64,000 nucleotides of DNA from Kitasatospora purpeofusca (GTDB taxonomy: Bacteria; Actinomycetota; Actinomycetes; Streptomycetales; Streptomycetaceae), in contig NZ_JODS01000011.1 of NCBI RefSeq assembly GCF_000718025.1, positions 62,001-126,000 on the forward strand, written 5' to 3'. Below are positions 50,166 through 59,314 of this stretch, piece by piece. How positions within the stretch are numbered: the first letter of the stretch is position 1; each line of letters begins with the position of its first letter. The position numbers and the translations under genes are program-made. The notes under the pieces were generated by a model that did not search any database, was not told the DNA's origin, and was given only the letters and a program-made list of their open reading frames with translations.

Positions 50166-51685
50166 TGTTCCGCTCCACTCGCGATGGTGGCCAGGACGCG
50201 CTCCGGGGTGAGCGCGTCGTCGTTGCGCAGTTGAGCGACCATCCGGCGGTCGCGCAGCACACCGACGCGGTGGCTGAGCCGCAGCACCTCCTCCAGTTCG
50301 GCGGAGATGAACAGCACCGCCATGCCCTTCTCGGCGAGGTCCGCGACCAGCTTCTGGATCTCGGCCTTGGCGCCGATGTCGATGCCGCGGGTGGGCTCGT
50401 CCAGGATCAGCAGCTTGGGGTCGGTGATCAGCCAGCGGGCCAGCAGCACCTTCTGCTGGTTCCCACCGCTGAGGTTGCGGACCAGCGCCTCCGGGTCGCC
50501 CGGGCGGATGTCCAGGGCCCGGATCCAGCGCAGCGCCAGCTTGTCCTGCGTGGTGCGCGAGAGCGGACGGGCCCAGCCGCGGGCCGCCTGCAGCGCCAGC
50601 ACGATGTTCTCCCGGACGGTCAGCTCGCCGACCAGGCCCTCGGTCTTGCGGTTCTCCGAGCAGAACGCGATGCCGTGGCCGATCGCGTCGCGCGGGCTGC
50701 GCAGGTCCGTCTCGGCGTCGTCGATCCGCACCGTGCCGCGGTCCTTGTGGTCGGCGCCGAACAGCAGCCGGGCGGCCTCGGTCCGGCCGGATCCCAACAG
50801 GCCTGCCAGGCCGACCACTTCACCGGGCCGGATGGCGAGGTCGTACGGTTCGACGGCGCCCTTGCGGGCCAGGCCCTGGGCTCGCAGGAAGGCCCGGTCG
50901 CCGGTCGGGGCGGAGCGCTCGCGCCGCTTGCCGCCGGCGAGTTGGTCGAGTCCGGCGAGTTCGGCACCGATCATCCGGGAGACCAGTTCGACCTGGTTGA
51001 GCTCGCTGGTGAGGTACTCGCCCTCGAGCCGGCCGTTGCGCAGCACGGTCATCCGGTCGCAGATCTCGTAGATCTGGTCGAGGAAGTGCGAGACGAACAG
51101 GACGGCGACCCCCTGGTCGCGCAACCGCCGCATCACGGTGAAGAGCCGGCTCACCTCTTCGCGGTCCAGGCTGGAGGTCGGCTCGTCCAGGATCAGTACC
51201 CTGGCCGAGGCGTCCACCGCGCGGACGATGGCGACCAGTTGCTGGATCGCGATGGAGTAGTTGTCCAGCGGCGCGGTGACGTCGATGTCCAGCTCCATCG
51301 TCCGGACCAGTTCGGCGGCCCTGCGGCGCATTTCGGCCCAGTCGATCAGGCCGAGACGGCGCGGTTCGCGACCGATGAAGATGTTCTCCGCGACCGAGAG
51401 GTTCGGGCAGAGGTTCACCTCCTGGTAGACGGTGCTGATGCCCGCCTGCTGGGCCTGCAGCGGACCGGCGAACCGCACCCGCTGCCCGGCCAGCACCACC
51501 TCGCCGCCGTCCGCCGGGTACACTCCGGTCAGCACCTTGATCAGCGTGGACTTGCCGGCGCCGTTCTCCCCCATCAGGGCGTGCACCTCGCCGGGGAAGA
51601 GCCGGAAGTCGACCCCGTCCAGCGCCACCACCCCGGGGAACTCCTTGCGGATCCCCCGCACTTCCAGGACCGGTTGCTGACGCAC
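50162..51685 (-). CDS. Sugar ABC transporter ATPase (YtfR-like, two ABC domains)
   Basis: 507 aa with two ATP-binding domains. Domain 1: Walker A GENGAGKSTLIKVLTG, LILDEPTSSLD. Domain 2: degenerate Walker A GLLGSGRTEAARLLFG, signature NLSGGNQQKVLLARWL, LLILDEPTRGIDIGAKAEIQ. This matches RbsA/AraG/YtfR. GTG 51685 with GAGGAG 8-10 bp upstream. Follows the binding-protein gene after a strong hairpin. Confidence 0.92.
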   Translation of the reverse strand: MRQQPVLEVRGIRKEFPGVVALDGVDFRLFPGEVHALMGENGAGKSTLIKVLTGVYPADGGEVVLAGQRVRFAGPLQAQQAGISTVYQEVNLCPNLSVAENIFIGREPRRLGLIDWAEMRRRAAELVRTMELDIDVTAPLDNYSIAIQQLVAIVRAVDASARVLILDEPTSSLDREEVSRLFTVMRRLRDQGVAVLFVSHFLDQIYEICDRMTVLRNGRLEGEYLTSELNQVELVSRMIGAELAGLDQLAGGKRRERSAPTGDRAFLRAQGLARKGAVEPYDLAIRPGEVVGLAGLLGSGRTEAARLLFGADHKDRGTVRIDDAETDLRSPRDAIGHGIAFCSENRKTEGLVGELTVRENIVLALQAARGWARPLSRTTQDKLALRWIRALDIRPGDPEALVRNLSGGNQQKVLLARWLITDPKLLILDEPTRGIDIGAKAEIQKLVADLAEKGMAVLFISAELEEVLRLSHRVGVLRDRRMVAQLRNDDALTPERVLATIASGAEQ

Positions 51686-51713
51686 CCCGGTTCTCCTCTC
51701 TTGTGCGACCCGG

Positions 51714-51753
51714 CCCGCCCGGGGAGCGATCCGCCGATCACTCCCCGGGCGGG
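51714..51753 (-). terminator. Intra-operon hairpin between binding-protein and ATPase genes
   Basis: An 18-bp stem with one mismatch (begins CCCGCCCGGGGAG), 4-nt loop. It lies in the 77 bp after the binding-protein stop. Likely partial terminator or mRNA stabiliser that lets the binding protein be made in excess. Confidence 0.6.
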
Positions 51754-51762
51754 CGGGCCCGA

Positions 51763-52746
51763 TCAGTACTGGCGGGTCGGCAGTGCGGCAGCGGCCTGGT
51801 CCTGGGTGAAGACACCCTCTTCCGTCTTGATCCGCTTCGGGACCTGCTCGCCGGCCTTGACCTTCTTCACCAGGTCCATCAGCTGGTCGCCGAGGAGCGG
51901 GTTGCACTCCACATCGACGTTGATCTTGCCCTGGCTCATCGCGGTGAAGGCGTCCTTGACCCCGTCCACCGAGATGATCCTGATGTCGCTGCCCGGCTTC
52001 TTGCCGGCCTCCTCGATCGCCTGGATCGCCCCGAGCGCCATGTCGTCGTTGTGCGCGTACAGCACGTCGATCTTCGGCTGGGCCTTCAGGAAGGCCTGCA
52101 TGACCTCCTTGCCCTTCGCCCGGGTGAAGTCACCGGTCTGCGAGGCCACGACCTTGAACTTCGCCTCGGCCTTGATGACGTCACCGAAGCCCGCCTTTCG
52201 GTCGTTGGCGGGCGCCGAACCCGTGGTGCCCTGCAGCTCGACGATGTTCACCTCGTCGGACTTGCCCTGGTACTCCTTCACCAGCCAGTCGCCGGCCTTC
52301 TTGCCCTCCTCGACGAAGTCCGAGCCGAGGAAGGAGACATAGAGCGAGTCGTCCTTGGAGTCCACCGCCCGGTCGGTGAGGATCACCGGGATCCTGGCGT
52401 CCTTCGCCTCCTTCAGCACGGTGTCCCAGCCCGACTCCACCACCGGCGAGAAGGCGATGACATCCACCTTCTGCTGGATGAACGAGCGGATCGCCTTGAT
52501 CTGGTTCTCCTGCTTCTGCTGCGCGTCGGAGAACTTGAGCTCGATACCCGCCTTCTTCGCGGACTCCTGGACCGACTTGGTGTTCGCGGTACGCCAGCCG
52601 CTCTCCGCGCCGACCTGCGAGAAGCCCACGACCAGCTTGTGACCGGCACCCTTGTCGGCCGAGCCTCCGCCACCGCCGGAACCGCACGCGGTGAGAACGG
52701 TGACCATCGCACCGGCGACCAGGGCCGCCGCAGCTCTCTTGGGCAT
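51763..52746 (-). CDS. Sugar ABC substrate-binding lipoprotein (YtfQ-like)
   Basis: 327 aa. Lipobox LTAC with Cys21 after a short signal; then the type I periplasmic-binding fold: LVVGFSQVGAESGWRTANTK is the YtfQ signature (GFSQVGAESxWRxANxxS), VDVIAFSPVVESGWDTVLKE, PVILTDRAVD, YAHNDDMALGAIQAIEEAGK. YtfQ binds galactofuranose (and related furanoses) in E. coli; with the GH54 arabinofuranosidase nearby, L-arabinofuranose is a likely ligand. ATG 52746 with AGGAAG upstream. Operator of the LacI regulon 88 bp upstream. Confidence 0.92.
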   Translation of the reverse strand: MPKRAAAALVAGAMVTVLTACGSGGGGGSADKGAGHKLVVGFSQVGAESGWRTANTKSVQESAKKAGIELKFSDAQQKQENQIKAIRSFIQQKVDVIAFSPVVESGWDTVLKEAKDARIPVILTDRAVDSKDDSLYVSFLGSDFVEEGKKAGDWLVKEYQGKSDEVNIVELQGTTGSAPANDRKAGFGDVIKAEAKFKVVASQTGDFTRAKGKEVMQAFLKAQPKIDVLYAHNDDMALGAIQAIEEAGKKPGSDIRIISVDGVKDAFTAMSQGKINVDVECNPLLGDQLMDLVKKVKAGEQVPKRIKTEEGVFTQDQAAAALPTRQY

Positions 52747-52833
52747 GGTGGGACTTCCTCTCGGGATCGTCGATCGCGCGAACGGCACCGGTCCAGATGA
52801 ACGGGAGGTATCGGTGCCGTTTCGCTCGAAACA

Positions 52834-52853
52834 GATTGTTAACGCTCACAATC
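52834..52853. promoter_or_regulatory. LacI-type operator before the importer operon
   Basis: GATTGTTAACGCTCACAATC, an imperfect 20-bp palindrome of the TTGTTA-CG-TAACAA class, shared in core with 54394, 56342 and 56628. Confidence 0.75.
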
Positions 52854-53177
52854 GCAACCGGCAAGGCTCTCGCGCCCCGTTACCCAATCTTGACCGCGCC
52901 ATCCGCGACGGCCCGAGCTCCCGTCAACTCGCCGACGGACACGGGAGTTGATCACTCGGCGGAGACACCTCCCGACCTCCGCGACCGGACCGACCGCGCC
53001 ACTGCGCACCCTCGGCGGGGCGTGGCAGGGCCCGCATCCGCGCCCGACCGGCCCCGACCTTCGGACGCGGAGCACCCGCTGCCCGCACGGATTCCCCGGC
53101 GCCCGCAGGATCCACCGCGCCCCACCGAGGGACGGCCTCTTCGCGGACCTCGACCGGCGGAGCGGCGGACACCCCAA
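52854..53177. other. No recognisable gene
   Basis: 324 bp between the importer promoter and the lacI terminator; no coding signal. Confidence 0.5.
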
Positions 53178-53209
53178 CCGCTCGTCGACACCCGGGCGTC
53201 GACGAGCGG
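53178..53209 (-). terminator. Terminator after the LacI-family gene
   Basis: Perfect 12-bp stem CCGCTCGTCGAC and complement, 8-nt loop, 61 bp beyond the stop. Confidence 0.7.
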
Positions 53210-53270
53210 GCGGGTGGGCGGCATCAGTCGCCGCAGGCGGGGCCGCCCCGACGGCGACGGGCGGGTGGGG

Positions 53271-54302
53271 TCAGTCGCGGTGGGCGGGGCCGGCGCTGCG
53301 GCGCAGGACCGTCTCCGGGGAGATCCGCACCGGGTCGCGGCCGTGGCCGACGCCGTCGAGCTCCTTGAGGAGCAGTTCGAGGGCGCGGCGCCCGAGTTCG
53401 CCGAAGTCCTGGCGGACAGTGGTGAGGGGCGGGGTGAAGTACGCGGCCTCGGGGATGTCGTCGAAGCCGATCACGCTGATCTCTCCCGGGACCGCCCGGC
53501 CCGCCTCGTACAGGGCGCGGAGCAGCCCCAGGGCCATGTGGTCATTGGCGCAGAAGACGGCTGTGACCTCGGGGTCGTGCGCGATCCGGCGGCCCGCCTC
53601 GTACCCGGAGCGGGAGCTCCAGTCCCCCGTCCCGGCCCGCGGCACGCGGGCGCCGGCGGCCTCCAGGGTCCGCCGCCAGCCGTCCTGGCGGTCGCGGCTC
53701 TCCATCCAGCCGGTGGCGCCGGCGAGGTGGTGCACGGTGCGGTGGCCGAGGTCGAGCAGGTAGCGGGTGGCGGCCTCGGCCCCGGCCCGGTTGTCGAACG
53801 ACACCATCGGCACCCGGGAGCGGCCGCCGGAACCGACCGCGACCACCGGAACCGGGCTGGACAGCTTCGCGAGGGCGCCAACCGCGGAGACCTGCGGCGC
53901 GATCACCACGACGCCCTCCACGCCCTGGTCGCGCAGCCGGTCCACGGCCTCCTGCACGGAGCGGCTGTCCAGGGAGCGCAGGCTGGCGACGCTGACGAAG
54001 TAGTCGGCGGTGCGGGCGGCGCGCTCGATGCCGTCGAGCATCGACGCGGGCCCGTAGAGCGTGGAGTCGAAGGTGACCACACCGAGGGTCTGCGAGCGGC
54101 GGGTGACCAGGGCACGGGCCGCCGAGTTGGGCCGGTAGTCGAGTTCGCGGATCGCGGCGAGCACCCTCTCGCGGGTGCCGGGCCGTACGTGCGGAGCGCC
54201 GTTGAGCACCCGGGACACCGTCTGGTGGGAGACGCCGGCCAGCTTCGCGACGTCCGCCATCACCGGCTGTCGCACCTCCGTACCGACCGCTTCGGCTCCC
54301 AC
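53271..54302 (-). CDS. LacI-family repressor of arabinose-type genes
   Basis: 343 aa from GTG 54302 (GGAGGGGG 6 bp upstream). HTH MADVAKLAGVSHQTVSRVLN with hinge RPNSAARALVTRRSQTLGVV, then the sugar-binding domain: VVVIAPQVSA, PVVAVGSGGRSRVPMVSFDN, VFCANDHMALGLLRALYEAG, ISVIGFDDIPEAAYFTPPLT. It stands between the furanose importer and the GH54 gene, and four similar palindromes precede the importer, itself, GH54 and the RICIN relic, so it is the likely common repressor. The effector is probably arabinose or an arabino-oligosaccharide (inference). Confidence 0.88.
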   Translation of the reverse strand: MGAEAVGTEVRQPVMADVAKLAGVSHQTVSRVLNGAPHVRPGTRERVLAAIRELDYRPNSAARALVTRRSQTLGVVTFDSTLYGPASMLDGIERAARTADYFVSVASLRSLDSRSVQEAVDRLRDQGVEGVVVIAPQVSAVGALAKLSSPVPVVAVGSGGRSRVPMVSFDNRAGAEAATRYLLDLGHRTVHHLAGATGWMESRDRQDGWRRTLEAAGARVPRAGTGDWSSRSGYEAGRRIAHDPEVTAVFCANDHMALGLLRALYEAGRAVPGEISVIGFDDIPEAAYFTPPLTTVRQDFGELGRRALELLLKELDGVGHGRDPVRISPETVLRRSAGPAHRD

Positions 54303-54393
54303 GTACTGCCCCCTCCGGTGCCACGGTCCGCCCGTCCGCCTCATGGCGGTGCAGCGGCGCCACTGTCTCATGCCTATAATGCGCAACACATAG

Positions 54394-54405
54394 GTTAGCG
54401 TTAAC
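54394..54405. promoter_or_regulatory. LacI-type operator before its own gene
   Basis: GTTAGCGTTAAC, core of the shared palindrome with one change from GTTAGCGCTAAC; 92 bp upstream of the repressor start. Suggests autoregulation. Confidence 0.6.
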
Positions 54406-54702
54406 AGAAAAGGGCGAGGTCAGGGCCTCGCTCCAGCCTCGGGACGCCGGCCGGGGGCAGGCTGGGGGCAGGCCGGGGCACCTCTCCTCGACGTGGGCGG
54501 CGCACGCCCCGGATGACGTGCCGACCCGTCGGAGCGGAACTCCCGGAGGCGGCCGGGGAGGGACGACCCGCAGCCGAAGGCCCTCCGGTGCTTCGCGGGT
54601 GACGTGCGCGTCGCGAACACGCCGATGGGTCGGGGGAAGTACCGCTCCTCCCCCGCCGGCGAAAGCCCCGACGCCGAAGCATCACAGGCGGGAACGGCGA
54701 AC

Positions 54703-54730
54703 GGGGCGGACCCACGACCGGGTCCGCCCC
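54703..54730 (-). terminator. Terminator after the GH54 gene
   Basis: GGGGCGGACCC, 6-nt loop, exact complement: 11-bp stem, 20 bp beyond the stop. Confidence 0.75.
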
Positions 54731-54749
54731 ATCCGCCGAACCGGTCGGC

Positions 54750-56306
54750 TCAGCCCCAGGGCCGGGCGACCGTCCAACTCGTGTCGGCAGCCCAACTGGT
54801 CGTGCTGTCCCAGCTGTTGGAGCCGCCGTTGGCGGCCACGTAGGCCGTGTAGTTGTAGTGCCGGAGGAACTTCGACGGGAAGTTGACGGACCTGAAGGAC
54901 GTGCCGGTCCCACTGTTGCCCTGAGTGGGGCAGAAGGTGGCGTCCTGGGCGAAGTCGCCGCCACCGTTGTCGGTGTTGAGGTAGAGCTGGTAGTCGAAAT
55001 GGCGCAGGAACCGGCCGGGGCTGTTGGCGGACTCGAATGACACGCAGGAGCTGTTGGCCAGGCCGGCGCGCACGATCCAGGTGGCGTCGGCCTTGTCGAG
55101 TCCCGAGCTGGCGGAGTTTGTGGCGGAGATGACGACCTTGCTGTCCGCGTCGTCGTGACGGAGGTAGTGGGAGGTGCAGCAGGGTGCGGTGGTGGCCTGG
55201 AGGGAGATCCGGGATCCGGGCGTCAGCGTGCCGATGCCGGTCGAGCCGCTGGTGTAGCCGGCGGCGGTGATGTTGGCCTGCACGGCGTTCTCGGTGGCGT
55301 CCGAGGGGTAGCCCGAGGTCATGACGCCCTCGTAGAAGGTGCCTTGGGCCCACTTGCTGTTGTCGCCGCCGATGCCGAGGATGATCGCGCCCTGCTTCTT
55401 CATCGGGTTGTAGCCGCCGGCGGTGGGGCGTATGCCGTTGTAGAAGGTCGACAGGCTGCCCGCCTGGGCGTCGCCGCCGCGCAGGGCCCACTGGTTCGGC
55501 CCGCCCTTGAGCATGGCGGTCAGGAAGCGGTTGCTGACGCTCGGGTCATTGGCGTTGAAGCCGCGGTTCACCCCGGAGAACAGGCCGTTCTCCAGGTCGG
55601 CCATGACCCACGGGCCGTTTCCGCTGCCCCAGCCCCAGGCCTTGCTGTTGCCGAAGTAGAGGGCCTCCATGGTGCCGTTGCCGTCGTCGTTGTTGCTCGT
55701 CTCGGCATTGCCGTAGTCGAAGCAGCAGCCGCTGTTGAAGTGCGTGCCGTCGAAGATCGCGTACATGCCCTCCGGCTGGTCGCCGGTCGCGATGCCGTTG
55801 GTGTGGTTGTTCCGGTAGCCGGTCCCGGGGGCCACGTAGACGCCGTAGGCCTTGTGCCCGCCGACGGTGACCGGCGCCTGGAAGGCGTTGGCGAGGTTGT
55901 CCGGCCCGCCGGCCGCCCCGCCGCCGGGTGCCTGGGTGAGGTGGTTGCCCTTGCCGGACTGGTCGTAGACGACCGTGATGACGCAGGTGGTGCCGGCGCA
56001 GAAGGAGTCCTGGGCGGCGGCGTCGGCGTACCCGCCCGCGCTCAGCACCCCGATGTCCCTCGTCGCACCGTCGGTACCGCGCCTGACCTGGTAGAGCGCT
56101 CCGCTGTACGAGCCGTACAGCGCCCGGGTGCTGCTGTGCGCCGCCACGCAGGGCGTGTTGCCGGCGGCGTAGATGTCGCACGGGCCCTGGGTGGCCGCCT
56201 GCGAGGTGGTGGCGCTGCCGGTCAGGACGCCGGCGGTGAGGGCGGCCGTCAGAGCGGCCCCGAGAACGGCCTTCCGGGCGCGGCGGATCACTTGGCGATA
56301 CGTCAT
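54750..56306 (-). CDS. GH54 alpha-L-arabinofuranosidase with CBM42
   Basis: 518 aa, secreted (signal about 1-38, ATTSQA). The GH54 beta-sandwich starts GPCDIYAAGNTPCVAAHSST; nucleophile Glu214 in GTMEALYFG and acid/base Asp315 in GIGGDNSKWAQGTFYEGVMT. The vicinal Cys pair GCCFDYG is present. From about 365 a CBM42 beta-trefoil: YLRHDDADSKVVI, FLRHFDYQLYLNTDNGG, FLRHYNYTAYVAANGG, which binds arabinofuranose side chains. It removes arabinose from arabinoxylan and arabinan. A perfect LacI-type operator lies 36 bp upstream. Confidence 0.93.
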   Translation of the reverse strand: MTYRQVIRRARKAVLGAALTAALTAGVLTGSATTSQAATQGPCDIYAAGNTPCVAAHSSTRALYGSYSGALYQVRRGTDGATRDIGVLSAGGYADAAAQDSFCAGTTCVITVVYDQSGKGNHLTQAPGGGAAGGPDNLANAFQAPVTVGGHKAYGVYVAPGTGYRNNHTNGIATGDQPEGMYAIFDGTHFNSGCCFDYGNAETSNNDDGNGTMEALYFGNSKAWGWGSGNGPWVMADLENGLFSGVNRGFNANDPSVSNRFLTAMLKGGPNQWALRGGDAQAGSLSTFYNGIRPTAGGYNPMKKQGAIILGIGGDNSKWAQGTFYEGVMTSGYPSDATENAVQANITAAGYTSGSTGIGTLTPGSRISLQATTAPCCTSHYLRHDDADSKVVISATNSASSGLDKADATWIVRAGLANSSCVSFESANSPGRFLRHFDYQLYLNTDNGGGDFAQDATFCPTQGNSGTGTSFRSVNFPSKFLRHYNYTAYVAANGGSNSWDSTTSWAADTSWTVARPWG

Positions 56307-56341
56307 GGAGGCTCCCTTGCACGGGTGGAGGAAGGGGAGTT

Positions 56342-56357
56342 TTGTTAGCGCTAACAA
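56342..56357. promoter_or_regulatory. Perfect LacI-type operator before GH54
   Basis: TTGTTAGCGCTAACAA, perfect 16-bp palindrome. Confidence 0.85.
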
Positions 56358-56627
56358 TCTGCGGCTGCAAGATCGGCGCGCCGGGACCCTCGCGGAGATG
56401 AGTGGACCCCGTCAAACGACTCACCACTATCACCACCCGTGGAGACGGCGTCAAGGCGTCCGACACGGCCAACAAAGCCGCGTCTTCGCACCTCTGGACG
56501 GGATCTGGCGGCCGGAGCTATAAACGTGACACCTGCCGAAAGGTCTGATGCCGCGCTCCTCGCGCCCCCGGCAGCCCGTTGACCGAACCTCCGTCACTCG
56601 CCGGCCCAGCGCCGTCCGATCCAATTC

Positions 56628-56643
56628 TTGTTAGCGCTAACGG
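56628..56643. promoter_or_regulatory. LacI-type operator before the RICIN-domain relic
   Basis: TTGTTAGCGCTAACGG, identical to the GH54 operator except for the last two bases. Confidence 0.75.
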
Positions 56644-56666
56644 ACCCGTGTCGGCCTCCTCCCCCC

Positions 56667-57650
56667 ACCCGGAAGGACCCTCGATCCGGCGTCGATCACC
56701 CGCACCGGCACCACGGGTCTGGCCCTCTCCGCGACCGCCAACGGTTCGACCGTCGCCCTCGGGCCGTTCCACGACGCGCAGGGCTTCAACTACTCCGTCT
56801 ACTGGAACACCAGAAGGACCAGCGGGTTCCGCCTGCTCAACGCGGGCAGCGGGCTCGTGCTCGGCGTCCAGAACATGTCCACCGCAGACGGTCGGCCGGC
56901 CCTCCAGTGGAACGACAGCGGCACCGCCGACCACGACTGGGAGCTCGTCGTCGACGGCACCGCGCTGCGGCTGCGCAACGTCAACAGCGGCAAGGTCCTG
57001 GGCGTGCGGGACATGTCCACCGCCGACGACGCCCCGGTGCTCCAGTGGTCGGACAACGGCACCGCCGACCACCGGTGGACCGTCGTCGGGGCGGCCGACG
57101 GCTCCCACGGCCTGCGGAACGCCAACAGCGGCCGCATGCTCGGCATCGCCGGGGCCTCCACCGCCCAGGGCGCCTTCGCCGTGCAGGTCCCGGACACCGG
57201 CTCGGCGACCAGCCGGTGGCGGTTCTCGTCCCGACCGGCACCCGGCGCATCCAGAACGTGGGCAGCGGACTTCTGCTCGGCGTGTCGGCGATGTCGACCG
57301 CCGACGGCGCCCGGGTGCTCCAGTGGGGCGACAACGGCACCGCCGATCACCTCTGGACCGCGGTGGTCGACTCCGGGGGCAGGCTGCTGCTGAGGAACTC
57401 CAACAGCGGCAAGGTGCTCGCGGTGGAGGGCGGCGCCCCGGCCAACGGCTCCAGGATCGTCCAATGGAGCGACAACGGGGCCGAGGACCACCGCTGGCAC
57501 CTGCGACACGGCGGCGGCGACACCTTCCGCATCCAGTCCGCCGTCGGCGGCCGCATGCTCGGCATCGCCGGTGCGTCCACCTCCCAGGGGGCCGAGGCCG
57601 TCCTGTGGGACGACAACGGCACCTCCGACCACCTCTGGCGGTTCCTCTGA
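56667..57650 (+). pseudogene. RICIN-domain glycosidase remnant, start and catalytic domain lost
   Basis: A good GGAAGGACC lies at 56670, but no start codon follows; the frame runs directly into SITRTGTTGLALSATANGST, FNYSVYWNTR and then repeats such as LLNAGSGLVLGVQNMSTADG, PALQWNDSGTADHDWEL and VLQWSDNGTADHRWTV. These are ricin-B (RICIN/CBM13) trefoil units. At about 57235 the sense shifts frame (RIQNVGSGLLLGVSAMSTAD, RIVQWSDNGAEDHRWHL) to TGA at 57648. So the 5' catalytic part is deleted and a frameshift is present; only the operator, leader and two lectin-like trefoils remain. Confidence 0.65.
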
Positions 57651-57656
57651 CCGAGG

Positions 57657-57701
57657 GCACTCCAGCGCCCCGTCGCTCCGTGCGGCGGGGCGCAGGAGTG
57701 C
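57657..57701. terminator. Bidirectional terminator
   Basis: GCACTCC-A-GCGCCCCG pairs with CGGGGCGC-A-GGAGTGC across a 13-nt loop; between convergent RICIN relic and GH10 gene. Confidence 0.7.
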
Positions 57702-57733
57702 GCGCGTGGGGGCGCGTGCGGGCCACCGTCAGG

Positions 57734-59206
57734 TCAGGCCGCGCCGCAGACGACCCCGTTGAGGCTGAACTGGCCGGCCGGTCCGGCGTTGCCGGTGTGG
57801 GTGGCCTGGAAGCCGAAGGAGACCGAGCCGCCGGGGGCGATGGTGCCGTTGTAGCCGAGGTTGCGAGCGGTGAGCCGGCCGGCGGCGGGGCCGACCGTCG
57901 CGTTCCAGGCCCCGGTGACGGTCTGCCCACCGGGCAGGGCGAAGGACAGGGCCCAGCCGTCGACGGTGCTGGAGCCGGTGTTGGTGACCGTCAGGTTCTC
58001 GGTCAGGCCGGTGTTCCAGGTGTTGAGCTCGGCGGTCACCTTGCAGGCAGCCCCGTCGGTCGGCTTCGGAGTGGGGGTGGAGGTGGGGGTCGAAGTGGTG
58101 GTCGGGGTCGGGCTCGGCGAGGGGTTCGAGGTGGAGCCGCCGAGGGCGTCGACCGAGGCGTAGTAGGCGGGCTTCGGCCGGTAGTTGTTGTCGTACATGG
58201 TGCCGGCGCCCTCGCCGGGGAAGGTGCCGGGGATCCACGAATCGGCGTCGCCGACGTCCCACTGGCTGAGGCCGACGCAGCCCTTGACGGCCAGGCAGGT
58301 GGTGACCACGTTCGCGTAGTCGCGCCCCTGCTGGGCCAGCTCGGCGCTGTCCGGCGGCAGTTGCATGCGGTCGTCGAGCTCGGTGACGGCCACCTCCAGG
58401 CCGAGCGCGGTGAACCGCTCCAGGTTCGCCTTCAGGCTCGACGGGACCTGGCCGACGACGAAGTGGGCCTGGAAGCCCACCCCGTCCAGCGGCACGCCCT
58501 GGCTCTTCAGCGACTTCGCCAGGTTGTACATGGCGTCGCTCTTCGCGTTCAGGCCCTCGATGTTGTAGTCGTTCAGGTAGAGCTTGGCACCCGGATCGGC
58601 GGCCCGGGCGGTGCGCAGCGCGTCGGCGACGTAGCCGGTGCCCATCGCACGGTAGAAGGCGTCCTCGCGGAAGGTGCCGTTCTCGTTGAAGAGCTCGTTC
58701 ACCACGTCCCAGGCGTAGAGCTTGCCCTTGTAGTGGGTGGCCGTGGTGGTGATGTGGTTGCGCATCGCGGTCTGCACCTGGCTCGCCGGCAGCTTGTCGA
58801 CCCAGGAAGGCAGTTGGTTGTGCCAGACCAGGGTGTGGCCGCGCAGCTTCATCGAGTGGGCCTGGCCGAAGGCGACGATCCGGTCGCCGGGGCCGAAGTC
58901 GAAGCTGCCCGGCGAGGGCTCGACGCTGGCCCACTTCATCTCGTTGGTCGGGGTGAGCATGCCGAACTGGGTGCCCGCGACGGTGGTCAGGGCGGTGTTG
59001 TTGAGGTCGCCCTGACCGATCGCGGTGCCGAAGTAGATGCCCTTCGCCTCGGCGAGGCTGCGAAGACTGCCTGCCGCCGCGCCGGCCTGGTCGGCGGGGA
59101 GCAGGCCGGCCGCGGCGACCGCGGCGGCGGTGACGGAGACGGCCAGGGCGCCGAGGGCTCGGTGGGAGCGCCTCGGGCGGGGGGTGCGGAACATGCGGAC
59201 AGGCAC
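57734..59206 (-). CDS. GH10 endo-beta-1,4-xylanase with C-terminal CBM2
   Basis: 490 aa, secreted. Signal about 1-45. GH10 barrel 46-350: LTPTNEMKWASVEPSPGSFD, LRGHTLVWHNQLPSWV, acid/base Glu171 in AWDVVNELFNENG, nucleophile Glu276 in EVAVTELDDRM, SQWDVGDADSWIPGTF. A Pro/Thr/Ser linker (355-382) leads to a CBM2 (CKVTAELNTWNTGLTENLTV to the final Cys). It cuts the xylan backbone to xylobiose and xylo-oligosaccharides. GTG 59206 with AAGGGA upstream; ATG at the fifth codon also possible. Same strand as the xylosidase/importer operon, 108 bp downstream. Confidence 0.94.
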   Translation of the reverse strand: MPVRMFRTPRPRRSHRALGALAVSVTAAAVAAAGLLPADQAGAAAGSLRSLAEAKGIYFGTAIGQGDLNNTALTTVAGTQFGMLTPTNEMKWASVEPSPGSFDFGPGDRIVAFGQAHSMKLRGHTLVWHNQLPSWVDKLPASQVQTAMRNHITTTATHYKGKLYAWDVVNELFNENGTFREDAFYRAMGTGYVADALRTARAADPGAKLYLNDYNIEGLNAKSDAMYNLAKSLKSQGVPLDGVGFQAHFVVGQVPSSLKANLERFTALGLEVAVTELDDRMQLPPDSAELAQQGRDYANVVTTCLAVKGCVGLSQWDVGDADSWIPGTFPGEGAGTMYDNNYRPKPAYYASVDALGGSTSNPSPSPTPTTTSTPTSTPTPKPTDGAACKVTAELNTWNTGLTENLTVTNTGSSTVDGWALSFALPGGQTVTGAWNATVGPAAGRLTARNLGYNGTIAPGGSVSFGFQATHTGNAGPAGQFSLNGVVCGAA

Positions 59207-59314
59207 CAGCGTGGTCCCTTCTCTTCTCGGGTGGGGAAGGAGCTGGGCGTGCGGTGGAGCTGGGGGGATCGGCGGCCCGTCAATACTCGGGACCGACGAA
59301 GCCGTGGGGGCCCC

